From Parietaria judaica (lineage: Eukaryota; Streptophyta; Magnoliopsida; Rosales; Urticaceae), in NCBI GenBank assembly GCA_954871525.1, contig OX940860.1:27994001-28058000 (forward strand): a stretch of 64,000 nt of DNA, in the 5' to 3' direction. Numbering within the stretch: position 1 is the stretch's first letter; every line of letters starts with the position of its first letter. Of the stretch, positions 10,748-21,509 are shown in pieces. The position numbers and the translations under genes are program-made. The notes beneath the pieces are model-generated. The model saw only the letters and a list, made by a program, of their open reading frames with translations. It had not been told where the DNA came from and did no database searches.

Positions 10748-13700
10748 GTGGGAGTGAAGAGTGAGGAGTTGTTCTATGAATGGTTACGAGGAAGGGAGTG
10801 TTGAAGTGAAGACATGTTCATTTGTGGGAAAGACTAAGAAGAGTTGGAGTTTTGACTCTGGTTTTTTTTCAGGTGGCTTTATCGGAGAACAAACCTTTAT
10901 TATATTCAATCCTATTCTATTCTATTATTACAATCGCAATAATATGTCGCACAAAATAGTGAGAACGCATGAGCATGGCTTTTTATCCATGGATAATGCT
11001 ATAAATAAGGGTAAAAAACTAGTTAAGCAAGCCAGGCCCGCAGCTTCGAATTCAGAAAATCCGGATCCATAAATTCGGATTCTGAATTTTTATAAAAATA
11101 AAGAATGCTGGTTCTTGTTTTGATTTTGATTTTTTATATAATGATAATAATAATAATAAAATCCTGAAAAAAATCTGACACGAGTACACTTATTCTGAAT
11201 TAATATGGTAAAAACTAAAAAATACAATATATTTGTATTTTTAATAAATTGTATTAAGTATTAACAACATAACGATTTATAACTCTATGGGATGGGAAGC
11301 CCCACAATTTTGGTGAGCATGGGCAACCCGTGCCCGCGGGGAAGGACACGAGCATGGATTGCCCATTCTGATGATAAATTTTGGCGGGCAAAACCGACCG
11401 TTCAGTTTGAGAACGGGTATAGCTGATCATAAAAGGTAATGTTGATTGAAAAGAGACTAAGGTGTCAAAAATAATTTAAGTGATATAATTGATAAGTGTG
11501 GTAAATATTTGTTTTCCATCCCCATTCAACAATTAAAAAAATGACCTAAAAGAAAAGAGAACAAATTATGTGTTTATAAACGACAATATTCTTCTTAATT
11601 AAATCTACCACGCCAGCGCATTAGCAGATGATATCATTAAATAATATAATACTATACGTCCACTTTACAATACATATTTAGTGGTGAATGTTCTTTAATA
11701 TTTAGTCCATTTTTTAACATATCTTCTACGAGTAATGCTATATAATATATACACACACACTAAATACTTTTATAAAGTAACAGAATGAAATACACCTAAG
11801 ATTATGAATATCAATACACTTTGTTTTTGAACTTTAGTTTCTAGCAAAAATGTTAAGAACATAATTAACATTGGTACGTCTATTACTACAAAAATACTCG
11901 AGTATGTAGTTTTTTTAATTTCTATTAACAAAATGCTTTATATTCGTACAAAGGTATATTTTGCATAATTGATATTTTTGCGCTTGAAGGCATTTATTAA
12001 ATTTGAAAAATACAAAAGACATTGAAGAAAAGAAAAAATATCAAAGAACGAAATGTATCACATGCTCTATTATTCGATATAAATTCTTTCCTTGTACACA
12101 ACTCGACATGTCGCATGGACATGCGTCGTAAGATGTTAAAGTCAATCAAACCGCTACAATGTCAATTAGCGAAGCGACACATAGCGGGAGACTCTAGCTA
12201 GCTAGGTACTTATATTGCAAATATCACAGTTTGGTAAACTTTTGAAATTTTCACCTTAAGTTTTTAAATTTCGACAAGATACTAACACAATACATAATTA
12301 CGAATACTTGTATTGCAAATATCTATGATAGTTCATAGTGAATTTCTATGTCGTATGGTATGTCACTATCCCTATATGCATCTTTTGGCCACCGCGAAAT
12401 GGCAAGTGGCTAATTCTTATACGTAATTTATTTATTGTAATAATGAATAAAAAGTTATATTCCAATTCCCAACAGAGAAGCAAGCTTTTCACGTTTATTC
12501 ATTTTCATTACAGCCAGCTCAGCACAGCACTAAAAATATGGTCCAATTGTTGATGGGTACGTGGCCGCCCAGAAAGAAACATGCATCATCATTTATATAA
12601 GGAACCCTGAATATACAAATTAGCATACAATTTAAAACTCAAGAAGAAAAAAAAGTATACAATTAATAACTTTATACAATATAGTTTCTTAATTCTTATT
12701 AACGGATTTTGATGCAATTTGTATCAAAATGTGAAGAACTCATCAGATTTTTCCTAGTGGTTCGGTATTATTAATGTGATTCACAAATTTTTAATTATTA
12801 TTTTTTTCGGGTAAAAGTTATGCTTTTTCTAAATGATTTGACAAAATTTACTATATTTAATAGAGAAGACGATCTTGTATAGACACATTAAGAATTTTGA
12901 CAAAAAATTATAGTAATTCGCTCTCAGTGTATGAAGTTACATCCACTTGCCGTTTGCAAATCACGATCCACCCGATCCAAAGTATATAATTAATATATTT
13001 TATATATTAATTATACATTTTATAATAATATGTAAGATATATTGATTATATTGTTAGGATCGAAGACCCGACCCAAAATATTAGCCCAGGCGCAAACTCG
13101 AAGAATAATCGAGTCCGATCCCATTCAACCCAATCTTGAACGAGATAGATCAGGCGAATTAGATAAAGACAAAGTTTTTAACAAATTAATTTGGACCATT
13201 GGATCGAGTCTAAAAAACTCACCTCTACTTAACACCCTTGGCTATGCTCAATAACTGCTTAATTCAACACGTGTCAAACTCAAATAAGTGAAAAAGAATG
13301 TTTAAAAACCAAATTAACAAACTTTAAATTATATGAAATATTCAAGATTCTCTTTAAATATTAGTATATAGGAGATATGGTTATTTGAAAGAGCAATTAT
13401 TGTAAATATACTATAAATTTGACTTGTTATTTTTTCTTTTCTGGTTAAGACTGGAATATAAGCAGCGTGCAGGCTTTTACATAAACAAGTCAACTGTATA
13501 TAATATTCAATGTCAAGTGATACAAGTAAGTGTAACTTTCAATTTTTCAAACTAACAATCATTTATGTAATTATTGGACTAATATTTTACTAATCACGCA
13601 TAATTCAATTTTTCATGAGCGAACTAAATACATTGAGATTGATTGTCACATTATTCGCCACCATATTTAGATCGGCACCATCACATTACCATTTGTCCAT

Positions 13701-13837
13701 TAGTTTGCTGATTTGTTCACGAAAATTCATCTCACTTCGCGTTTTTTTTTTATCTGACAAACTCTCAATCTTTCTCGTTGTTGCATCGTGAGCTTGCAAT
13801 GGGTATCAGCCATTATAAGTACTTCAAGAGTTATATT
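10748..13837. other. Intergenic; one promoter-like patch, no gene supported
   Basis: Mostly AT-rich. Around 12560-12640 there is a promoter-looking block: 'catgcatcatc' (an RY-like motif), then 'atttatataagg' (TATA-like), then an A-rich leader. No ORF of note follows. A GC-richer patch at 11290-11400 and another at 13055-13240 look like degraded repeats. I find no family-level match. Confidence 0.4.
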
Positions 13838-13842
13838 GTTAT
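13838..13842. repeat. 5' target-site duplication (gttat) of the LTR retrotransposon
   Basis: 'gttat' immediately precedes the 5' LTR and the same five bases follow the 3' LTR at 25819-25823. Confidence 0.9.
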
Positions 13843-14698
13843 TGTTGATGTACAAATTCGTCATTATTTAATATGACATAAAGTACTAAAGTTGTGAATT
13901 AATTAAATCCACAAACAAAGATTGAAGGCTTTAAAAGGAATAAATCGATATCTACAAAAGCCCAATTGAGAAGCCCACTAAAGCTCTCAATCAGACAAGG
14001 CCCAATGGATACAAAGCCACTCGGCCCAAAGGGCCAAAAGGCCCAATATCTATCCGTCATCAACCCAGAAAGACGAGGGTATAATCGTCATACTATCTAC
14101 CCGGCATCTTACTTCAAATCCAAGCGGAAGACCAGGAGTACGAAGTCAAGTCTTCAACGGGCATAATTCAAATACGACGAAGAGAACGCAGTCGTGGGAC
14201 ACGTGTAGCAAGACAAGCCATTCAACCCGTTCAGCTCGGAGAGACGACCCCACGATTCCTGGAAGTCCAACGGGAAGGATTGAAGTCTATAAATATCAAG
14301 CTCAAGCCCAGATCAAGGGATATACGTACGCACGATCCTGAGAGAATACATCGAAAGCTCCTATTCGGCATTTTTGCTCACTTAGAAATTTTGTTGTATT
14401 CTTTGTCCCCGTTTTCATTCTTCTCTTTTATTCTAGACGTAATTTGCTGCCTGTAGCTATCCGTCTATGTTATTTGTGGCAATAAACTAACAGAGGACGT
14501 AGTCAACTACCGCCTTGGGACGAACCTCTATAAAAAATCTCTCGTCTCGTTTACATCGCTTATATCTATATACATATATCAAGAGTGTATCGAGGGCTCG
14601 CAACGTGAGATATCGAATTCCACCAAGTTATTAATCTCAAGAACATCATACACTCACAAGTCACACTTGACTGTTTGAAGTGGGAAACCACTTCAACA
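13843..14698 (+). repeat. 5' LTR (856 bp)
   Basis: Starts TGTTGATG and ends TTCAACA. A TATA box (tataaata, 14288-14295) and a poly(A) signal-like AATAAA (14481-14486) suggest U3, R and U5 borders around 14320-14510. Confidence 0.93.
14288..14295 (+). promoter_or_regulatory. LTR TATA box
   Basis: 'tataaata' within the LTR, with transcript start expected about 30 bp downstream. The same sequence is present in the 3' LTR at 25408-25415. Confidence 0.6.
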
Positions 14699-14701
14699 GT
14701 T

Positions 14702-14718
14702 TGGCGCCGTCTGTGGGA
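14702..14718 (+). other. Primer-binding site
   Basis: TGGCGCCGTCTGTGGGA begins three bases after the 5' LTR. The first nine bases match the complement of a plant tRNA-Asp 3' end as I recall it; the rest diverges, so the primer identity is tentative. Confidence 0.6.
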
Positions 14719-14762
14719 AATTGATCTCGCCAACATCCACGAGCTCGAAGCACTTCGCAAAC

Positions 14763-17306
14763 ATGAGCAACGATGAAATCGTAGCCGTGACTGAGTCTGA
14801 GGTGAACAACCCCAGGCAAAACACGGGAACCGACGAACTGCAGTCTCAACTAGTGGCAAGGAACGCCGAGAACCAAGAGCTGCGCAGGCAGATCGAACTT
14901 CTTGCGGCAAACCAAGCCCAAAATGAACAACACCAGAATAGTAGCCGAGTGGGTCCAGAACGGGGCTCTAGGCACCAGAGCCGGGCTAACCTCAGCGCTG
15001 TCCATTTTGATTTTTCTGATCTGGACAATCCGCAAGCATCGAGGCAAAACCAGCCCCCGCCGCCTAGCGGCCCCAGGCCCCCAACACCTCCGCCGCCTCC
15101 CGAAGTAGGAACACCCCTCTTCACCCCCCTGTCAGGATACTACCCGACTGGGACGGGGAACTTCGCATCGAGCAGTCGCCAACACTCTGGTCGTCCGGGC
15201 TATCTGTCCGGACCCGAGCAACATCGCGATATCACCCAAGCCCTCAATGGGCAGCCTAGCACGTACCCGAGGCATCCAAGTCCGGTGTACGGACGGGCAC
15301 ACCTCCAGGCCGTGCAGCCCGAACCCGCTCCCCAAAGCACGGAGCTGGAGGAACTTAAGCGCTCAATGGCTGAGATGAACGAAAAGCTCGTTCGTGTACA
15401 CTCCCGTGTACACAGCGCCACCACCGCTGCTCCTGAGATAGAACGTCTAGTGGAGGAGTCAGAAAGGACCCCCTTCAGACTCGCCATAACTAGCGTAAAA
15501 CTTAGAGACGGAGGACGAGTGAATCTGCCAAAGTACGATGGTACAACCGACCCCAAGGTACACCTAAGATCGTTCAGAATCGCAATGGGGCGGGCGAACT
15601 TGGAAGCACACGAGTTAGACGCTGGACGATGCCAGTACTTTTCGGAGAATCTGGCCGGCCCAGCAATGGAGTGGTTTTCAAAACTGGAACCTCGATCCAT
15701 CGATAACTTCGGGCAGCTGACCACCCTGTTCCTCAAACATTTTTCCATGTTTATGGAAACCGAGACCACAGTGGCAAACCTCTATGCTTTACAGCAGGAG
15801 AGAGGAGAGCCTCTCAGATCTTTCATGACCCGATTCAAGAAAACCATGGTCAAGATAAACGGAATAAGTGACGAAACTGCCATAGCTGCACTCACAGCCG
15901 GGTTATGGTACGACTCAAAATTCAAAACGGATATAGTCGTAAATCGTTACAACTCCATTGAAGACGTAATCCACAGATCGTCCAATTGGATCAGACACGA
16001 CGAGGAGCTAGAGGCTTTACGAAAAAAGCACGGATTCCAGCCCGTCCATCAACGAAACCCAGGTCTACCCGGTCAACCGATGCAGCCCAGAACCGGAGGC
16101 CACAACAATTCCTTCAGAGGACAAAGGAGCTCCTCCCCGACCCAAAAGCATCCATTCCAAACCCAGAATCCAAGGGCGAACAACGGACCAAACCCGCGAA
16201 ATCCGTACGTATTCAACGTAAGTTCGGAAACCGCGGATTTCGAAACACAGGCTGAAGCAGAAGAGACTCCAGGAGAAATCTTGGTTAGCACCAAGGACTT
16301 CCCGCCGTATAGTCATGAAGCGTTCCCGCGACACGACCCCAAAGCATGGTGCAATTTCCACAAGGTGTATGGACACCACACAAGAAACTGTATGGTGCTG
16401 CGCGCTCGCCTGGCCGAAAAATACATCAATGGAGAATTGGGAGAAATAAACTTCGGCAATGAGCTGAAAAACGGGCAAACATCCGAACAGAATCCCCCTC
16501 AAGACCAACCTCAGAACAGCCAAAAAAGAGCTGAACAGCAAAGGACCCCAAGAGAAAATGCCCAGCCAAACAAAAGGGGACGGATACACGTGCTCGAAGA
16601 GCCAGACGAGCAGACGTACGAGGAAGCGGGAGATGTCAGCGAACAGCTTGATGAGATCCCCGAGCCCATTGGCAGAATCTACACAATAGTAGGAGGATCC
16701 CAACTGCACGGAAATTCAGTCAATTCCATCAAAGCTCACCAACGAAGGCTCAAAGCCGGACCAGTGATAGTTCCGAGGCGGGAACCGGATTTCGAAATTT
16801 CATTCAAGGACAGTGAAGCAGCCACACTGATCGGTCCGCACGACGACGCGCTAGTTGTCACACTCCTAGTTGCCTCATACACGATGGATAGAATCCTAAT
16901 CGACAATGGGAGCTCAGTCGACGTGATCTTCCTGGAACCATTGCTGAAGTTGGGAGTTGAAGAAACCGAGATCAACAGGGAAGCCATCCCCTTAACCGGC
17001 TTTGACGGAGGAACCATCAACGCAATAGGCACGGTACGGCTGTCAATCGCAGCAGCAGGGGTAGGAAGAACAAAGAATTTCCTAGTATTGGACTGTCCGT
17101 CAGTTTACAACATGATACTAGGAAGACCCTGGTTGCACATGATGAAGGCCGTACCATCAACTTATCATCAACTAATACGCTTCCCAAATAGGGAAGGAAA
17201 AATTGTTGAAGTCAAGGGAAATCAGAAACAATCCAGGATCTGCTATATGAGCGCATTCCGGAACATCCAAGCCGCTAAGACCGCAAGAGAAAAATTTACC
17301 GCATAG
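14763..17306 (+). CDS. Gag-protease polyprotein of the retrotransposon
   Basis: 847 codons from the ATG at 14763; the open frame extends upstream but without ATG. The N-terminal part is coiled-coil and Pro-rich. The retrotransposon Gag domain follows (conserved YFSENLAGPAMEWFSKL, then FLKHFSM). A zinc-knuckle-like CxxH...GHH...C segment (CNFHKVYGHHTRNC) lies near residue 540. The aspartic protease is at the C-terminal end, with the active-site triad as DNGSS and flap/ILGRPWL-type residues later. It ends in TAG at 17304-17306, and the pol frame continues in the same phase, so Gag-Pro would be the major product and Gag-Pro-Pol a readthrough product. Confidence 0.9.
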   Translation: MSNDEIVAVTESEVNNPRQNTGTDELQSQLVARNAENQELRRQIELLAANQAQNEQHQNSSRVGPERGSRHQSRANLSAVHFDFSDLDNPQASRQNQPPPPSGPRPPTPPPPPEVGTPLFTPLSGYYPTGTGNFASSSRQHSGRPGYLSGPEQHRDITQALNGQPSTYPRHPSPVYGRAHLQAVQPEPAPQSTELEELKRSMAEMNEKLVRVHSRVHSATTAAPEIERLVEESERTPFRLAITSVKLRDGGRVNLPKYDGTTDPKVHLRSFRIAMGRANLEAHELDAGRCQYFSENLAGPAMEWFSKLEPRSIDNFGQLTTLFLKHFSMFMETETTVANLYALQQERGEPLRSFMTRFKKTMVKINGISDETAIAALTAGLWYDSKFKTDIVVNRYNSIEDVIHRSSNWIRHDEELEALRKKHGFQPVHQRNPGLPGQPMQPRTGGHNNSFRGQRSSSPTQKHPFQTQNPRANNGPNPRNPYVFNVSSETADFETQAEAEETPGEILVSTKDFPPYSHEAFPRHDPKAWCNFHKVYGHHTRNCMVLRARLAEKYINGELGEINFGNELKNGQTSEQNPPQDQPQNSQKRAEQQRTPRENAQPNKRGRIHVLEEPDEQTYEEAGDVSEQLDEIPEPIGRIYTIVGGSQLHGNSVNSIKAHQRRLKAGPVIVPRREPDFEISFKDSEAATLIGPHDDALVVTLLVASYTMDRILIDNGSSVDVIFLEPLLKLGVEETEINREAIPLTGFDGGTINAIGTVRLSIAAAGVGRTKNFLVLDCPSVYNMILGRPWLHMMKAVPSTYHQLIRFPNREGKIVEVKGNQKQSRICYMSAFRNIQAAKTAREKFTA

Positions 17307-17312
17307 CAATTA
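17304..17312 (+). promoter_or_regulatory. Probable leaky stop codon (UAG-CAA-UUA) between gag-pro and pol
   Basis: The nine bases TAGCAATTA match the UAG-CARYYA readthrough consensus known from tobamoviruses and used as a Type I readthrough context. Downstream codons stay open in the same frame through RT. This is seen directly; readthrough itself is inferred. Confidence 0.7.
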
Positions 17313-20300
17313 ATGTCGGTAGAAGGAAAAGAGGAGGGCGAACAGGAAAGGACCGCCGACACGGATGGACCCAACTTGGAAATGACAGTCCAGGTCCAGA
17401 TCGATCCCGACAATCCGGATCATCGGGTAGGGATAGGGAAAGGACTGGACAATAACGTCAGAAAAGAACTCCTCAAATTCCTCACTAAAAACCGGGATTG
17501 TTTCGCTTGGTCCCACAAGGACATGCCCGGAATAGACCCAAGCATCGCAACCCATCGCCTGAATGTAGACCCCAGCTATAAGCCGGTAAAACAAAAAAGA
17601 CGAAAGCTAGGTCCAGATCGGGCCCAAGCCGTAAACGAAGAAGTCACGAAACTGCTGCAAACCGGATCCATCAGGGAAGTCAAATACCCGGACTGGTTAG
17701 CAAATACGGTCGTCGTGAAAAAGAAAAATGGAAAGGCAAGAGTCTGTATTGACTTCACTGACCTAAACAAAGCCTGTCCCAAAGACAGTTTCCCAATGCC
17801 CCACATTGACCGCCTGGTCGAAGCAACGTGTGGGCACGAATTACTATCATTCATGGACGCGTTTTCGGGATACAATCAGATTCTCATGCACCCGGAGGAC
17901 CAGGAAAAAACGGCCTTCATAACCGACAGGGGTATATAATGTTACAAAGTTATGCCCTTCGGATTAAAAAATGCCGGAGCCACATATCAAAGATTAGTTA
18001 ACCGGATGTTTGCCGAGCAACTCGGCAAAACCATGGAGGTCTATATTGATGATATGTTGGTAAAATCCTCCCAAGCAACCGATCACGTAGCCCACCTAGA
18101 AGAGTGCTTCGCGATACTACGGAAGTATCAAATGAAGCTTAACCCGACAAAATGCACCTTCGGGGTAACTTCGGGAAAATTCCTGGGTTATTTGGTCACT
18201 CAGCGAGGAATAGAAGCTAATCCCGACCAGATAAAAGCCCTCCAGGACATGCCCTCCCCGAGGACTGTTAGGGAGACACAAAGGCTGACTGGGAGAATCG
18301 CAGCTCTTAATCGGTTCATATCAAGAGCAACGGACAAGTGCCTACCCTTTTACAAACTCTTGAAGGGGAACAAAAAGTTCGAATGGACCGAAGAGTGCGA
18401 GGAAGCATTCCAAAAGCTAAAAAGGTACCTCTCCACGCCACCCATACTTACCAGACCGATCCTGGGAGAGCCATTATTCTTATACCTGGCTGTCTCACCA
18501 TCGGCGGTGAGTGGAGTAATAGTGAGAGAGGACCGCGGTGAGCAAAGGCCAATATTTTACATCAGCAAATCTCTAGAAGATGCTGAAACCAGATACCCAG
18601 CTATCGAAAAACTCGCATTGGCAATGATAACCGCATCGAGGAAACTCCGGCCTTACTTCCAATCCCACACCATCATGGTCATGACCACCCAGCCTTTGAG
18701 GATCATCCTCCACAGCCCGAACCAATCGGGAAGACTCACAAAATGGGCAGTCGAGCTAAGCGAGTTCGATATAGAGTACAAAATCCGTACCTGTGCGAAA
18801 TCACAAGTACTGGCTGATTTTCTGATCGAATTACCGGCCAATGGCTCGAAAGAGGGTCACGAAGATGGAGAATGGAGACTCGAAGTCGATGGAGCCTCAA
18901 ACCAAGGTGGATCTGGGATCGGAATTCGTTTGGTATCCCCTACGGGAGAAGTGTTGGAACAATCTTTCAGATTGAAATTCCACGCGACAAACAACGAGAC
19001 CGAATATGAGGCCCTCATCGCTGGCCTCAAACTAGCAAAAGCCGTAGGAGCCCGAAGGATAAGGGCCCATTCTGACTCCAAGCTAGTTACTAGTCAAATC
19101 AGTGGCGAATACGCCACCCGCGACGATAGGATGGAAAAATACCTTTCGGTAGTAAAGGATTTAATTCAACAGTTCGATCACGTTGAGATAATCCAAATAC
19201 CAAGGAGCGAGAACGCGTCAGCTGATGCATTGGCTGGTTTAGCTTCAACTTCGAATCCCGAAGTAAAGAGGATAATTCCAGTCGAAACAATAGACGAACC
19301 TAGCGTGACACGCGAAGTTTGCAACATCCAAATGGAAGAAGACGATTGGAGAACCCCAATCGTCAACTATATCCTAACCGGAACCAAACCCCGGGATAAG
19401 CAAAAGGCTAGGAAACTAAGAATCCAAAGTGCCAGATTCTGCGCTATTGGGGGGAAATTGTACAAGCGCAGCTATACCGGACCTTACCTGAGGTGCCTAG
19501 GAAAGACCGAAGCTCAAATTGTACTCCACGAAATCCATGACGGAGAATGCGGCAACCACTCCGGAGGAAGATCTTTGGCAAACAAAGCAAAAAGGCAAGG
19601 CTTCTTCTGGGCCACCATGCTGGCAGACAGCGAAGCGTACGCCAGAAGATGCGATAAATGCCAAAGACACTCCCCGTCCATACACCGGCCAGCAGAAGAA
19701 CTCTCCTCGGTCTCAGTCCCATACCCTTTCATGAAATGGTCTATGGACATAGTCGGGCCTTTTCCCTTAGCCCCGGCTGGGAAAAGATTCCTACTCATCG
19801 TAACAGACTACTTCTCCAAATGGGTGGAAGCCGAAGCATACGCTAACATCAGGGACGTCGATGTAGAAAATTTCCTCTGGAAAAACATCATTAGCCGTTT
19901 CGGCCTCCCAAAAGAGATAATAGCTGATAATGGACCCCAGTTCATTTCCACGAGATTTCAAAACTTCTGCATCAACTGGAAAATGTCCTTGAACACATCC
20001 ACTCCGAGGTACCCCCAGGGCAATGGCCAAGCCGAGGTAGCCAATCGGATTATAGTGGATGGAATCAAGAGACGCCTAGACACCAAAAAAGGACGATGGG
20101 CTGACGAGCTCATTGGAGTCCTTTGGTCCTACAGAACTACCCCGCGCAGGGCCACCGGCGAAACTCCATTTTCAATGGTATACGGCACCGAAGCCGTAAT
20201 ACCAACAGAGATAGAGACACCCAGCCTTCGAAGGGAACACGCACCCTTGAACGCAGAACTCAACGACGAAATGAGGGAAGATCAGCTCGACCACATCGAC

Positions 20301-20588
20301 GAAAGACAAGAACAGGCTTTGATAAGAATTACCAACTATCAAAACTCGATAGCAAGGTATTACAATTCAAAGGTCAAACGTCGGAAATTTATAGTGGGAG
20401 AGCTGGTCCTCAGAAAAGTTTTCCAGAACACCACCGAGTTGAACGCGGGTAAGCTCGGGGCCAACTGGGAAGGACCTTACATCGTCACTGAAGTAGTAAA
20501 ACCTGGAGTATACCGGCTAGCCACTCCGGAAGGAACAAGAGTCCTCCGGAGCTGGAATGCCATGCACCTGAGGAAATACTACGCCTAA
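17313..20588 (+). pseudogene. Pol: RT-RNaseH-aRNH-integrase, interrupted by one in-frame TAA
   Basis: One reading frame, broken only at 17937-17939 (TAA). Before the break comes the RT N-terminal part (RVCIDFTDLNKACPKDSFPMP, FMDAFSGYNQI). After it come MPFGLKNAGATYQR and the RT catalytic YIDD (VYIDDMLVKS). Next is RNaseH1, then a second archaeal-type RNaseH (EVDGASNQGGSG, ETEYEAL, SDSKLV, NASADALAGLAS). Integrase has an H-H-C-C zinc region (HDGECGNHS, CDKCQRH) and the D-D-E core (MDIVGPFP, IADNGPQF, NGQAEVANR). No chromodomain is seen at the C-terminus. The nonsense codon falls in a conserved part of RT, so this copy should not make full RT unless that codon is also suppressed. Everything downstream is open to the TAA stop ending at 20588. 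Confidence 0.9.
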
Positions 20589-20772
20589 CCCGACCTACCC
20601 GGTCTCCCATGAACTACGTAATGACTTGATCCCCAAATATGGGGTACGTAGGCAGCCCGTCTTATCAACGGGCACAGTCTCAATCCAAATCCAAACCAAA
20701 TCGGTCCCGCCATCATTAAGCGTAAAATCCAAAAATCCGCATTGACAAGGTAAAAATATCTAAACCCACTCT
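20589..20772 (+). other. Conserved untranslated segment after pol
   Basis: It contains 'aactacgtaatgacttgatcc' and 'gggtacgtaggcagcc' words that I recognise as recurrent 3' to integrase in plant Tat-type elements. There is no ORF. Its role is unknown; it may be an RNA element. Confidence 0.45.
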
Positions 20773-21017
20773 CTTAAGGCAACAAGCCTATCCGGGTAAC
20801 AGACCCATCACTTAAGGCAACAAGCCTATCCGGGTAACAGACCCATCACTTAAGGCAACAAGCCTATCCGGGTAACAGACCCATTCCTTAAGGCAACAAG
20901 CCTATCCGGGTAACAGACCCATTCCTTAAGGCAACGAGCCTATCCGGGTAACAGACCCATTCCTTAAGGCAACAAGCCTATCCGGGTAACAGACCCATTT
21001 CTTAAGGCAACAAGCCC
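20773..21017 (+). repeat. 38-bp tandem array inside the retrotransposon
   Basis: Six 38-bp units (cttaaggcaacaagcctatc... cgggtaacagacccat plus two variable bases) from 20773 to 21000, then a partial seventh. The variable bases are ca, ca, tc, tc, tc and tt, and unit five has one further change (caacgagcc). Such arrays are common in the 3' untranslated part of Tat elements. Confidence 0.9.
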
Positions 21018-21509
21018 CACCAGGCAGCAAGCCTACCCCTTTAAACAAATGTTCATACTAATTTTATATCAACAGATATATTTATTCCAGAAATAAAACC
21101 AACGGACTACAACAAACAGACGAGCAAGAAACATTCGACGAGAAGCACCAACAGAATGATCAAATTGCAAGGTATTCGTGTATTCTTCCTACTTAGCAAA
21201 TTTCAAATTTCGCGTAGTTTCGAATTCCTTATTCCATACATAGAATAGATGTGCGAAAATCTAGAGACCCCAATTAGCCGAGTGAAATATAGCAAGTATT
21301 AGAAAGGGCACGAAGGGAGAATTAGCTTAGAAGCAAAAGAATCATTTAGCATAGAAAGAAAAATAGCAAAGGCCCTAACCGCGGGCATATCCAAACCATA
21401 CAAAAAAAAAAAGGGGTTCAAGCCGCCGTAGACTTGCCCACAGAAATTGTTCTGGCCTTAGGCCTTATTTAGCTAAAAACAAAAAAAAATCTGGGGTGAG
21501 CTCTATGCG

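Noticed and set aside
10526..10804. Gly-Val and Trp-Glu repeat ORFs on the plus strand
   Set aside because: Produced by the hexanucleotide array opposite the His-Ser run of the DUF1399 gene.
12560..12640. Promoter of a missing gene
   Set aside because: TATA-like and RY-like words are present, but no ORF, snoRNA box pair or homology follows.
13966..14166. 66-codon ORF, repeated at 25086-25286
   Set aside because: Lies in both LTRs, in U3; differences follow LTR drift and no protein family fits.
16065..16709. 214-codon minus-strand ORF inside gag
   Set aside because: Shadow of the gag frame; no splice or domain evidence, unlike the antisense gene at 21510-24160.
20773..21017. CRISPR-like array
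   Set aside because: Units are head to tail with no spacers, inside a plant retrotransposon; a simple tandem repeat.
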